This document shows, in pieces, positions 63,942-64,000 of a stretch of DNA of 64,000 nt. Both the position numbers and the translations under genes were made by a program. Under the pieces are notes generated by a model. It had not been told where the DNA came from, ran no database searches, and saw only the letters and a program-made list of their open reading frames with translations. This stretch comes from an uncultured Bacteroidales bacterium (lineage in GTDB: Bacteria; Bacteroidota; Bacteroidia; Bacteroidales; Bacteroidaceae), in NCBI GenBank assembly GCA_937914945.1, contig CALGJF010000067.1:33621-97620 (forward strand), in the 5' to 3' direction. Position 1 is the stretch's first letter, and each line of letters starts with the position of its first letter.

Positions 63942-63950
63942 AATAAAAAA

Positions 63951-64000
63951 CGGCGATGACCTACTCTCCCACAAATCTTTGCAGTACCATCGGCGCTGTT
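63951..64000 (-). rRNA. rrf: 5S ribosomal RNA, 3' part (partial)
   Basis: Read on the minus strand, the last 50 bases include GCGCCGATGGTACTGC, then GTGGGAGAGTAGGTCATCGCC, which is the 3' half of a Bacteroidetes 5S rRNA. The 5' part lies beyond the window. The gene is probably the end of an rRNA operon transcribed leftwards. Confidence 0.93.

Noticed and set aside
1..64000. CRISPR array, restriction-modification, toxin-antitoxin or prophage genes
   Set aside because: No regularly spaced direct repeats with spacers, and no recognisable defence or phage proteins were seen; the NERD protein alone is not enough to call a defence system.

Overview
The window looks like a gut-type Bacteroidales chromosome, closest in style to Bacteroidaceae or Prevotellaceae. 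The evidence is the abundance of Bacteroidetes -7 promoter boxes (TAnnTTTG or TAnnTTCG) without strong Shine-Dalgarno sequences, the families present (DUF3316, DUF3467, Cbp1-like lipoprotein, epimerase-type threonine dehydrogenase, fused CcsBA), a tmRNA tag ending YALAA, and C-terminal sorting-like tails of the form YDLxGRxVxNPxKG on the large secreted proteins.

Layout. 1-4.9 kb: a truncated gene end, two small enzymes, and a cell-division/RNA block (coiled-coil protein, zapA, a 6S-like RNA, rny). 5-7 kb: fused cytochrome c assembly protein and mntP. 7.2-11 kb: tmRNA, an AraC regulator, and the glyS-FKBP-DUF3467 operon. 11.3-16 kb: parC, an outer-membrane-type DUF3316 protein, an S41 lipoprotein and tRNA-Leu. 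16.2-36.8 kb: a host-glycan locus. It has two large sialidases (one fused to esterase domains), a NagB-PIG-L fusion, a serine-type sulfatase with its anaerobic maturase, a ROK sugar kinase, a GH20 hexosaminidase and a double esterase of the sialate O-acetylesterase type. No SusC/SusD pair is present. 36.8-50.3 kb: core metabolism (kbl/tdh threonine catabolism, nadA, sdaA) with small membrane proteins, an S9 peptidase, and a TSCPD-FKBP-DUF4250 operon. 50.5-58.6 kb: paired lipoproteins, prmA, a SemiSWEET transporter, an AT-rich NERD gene beside a nested palindromic element, a BASS transporter, a DUF2130 protein, tRNA-Lys and an AI-2E-type permease. 58.8-63 kb: tdk, then rsmI, a Cbp1-like lipoprotein, yjjG and ansA. 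63-64 kb: the 3' part of a 5S rRNA on the minus strand, preceded (in window order) by an array of 5S-3'-end-like repeats and terminators.

The glycan genes form a plausible pathway. O-acetyl groups are removed from sialic acid, sialic acid is cleaved, 6-sulfated GlcNAc is desulfated, GlcNAc is cleaved, and the released amino sugars are phosphorylated or processed in the cytoplasm. The least ordinary items are the 1692-residue esterase/pseudo-esterase/sialidase chimera, a NagB domain lacking two canonical catalytic residues, a 54-residue ORF directly behind the first sialidase, the 5S-derived repeat array, and the nested palindrome at 54.6 kb.
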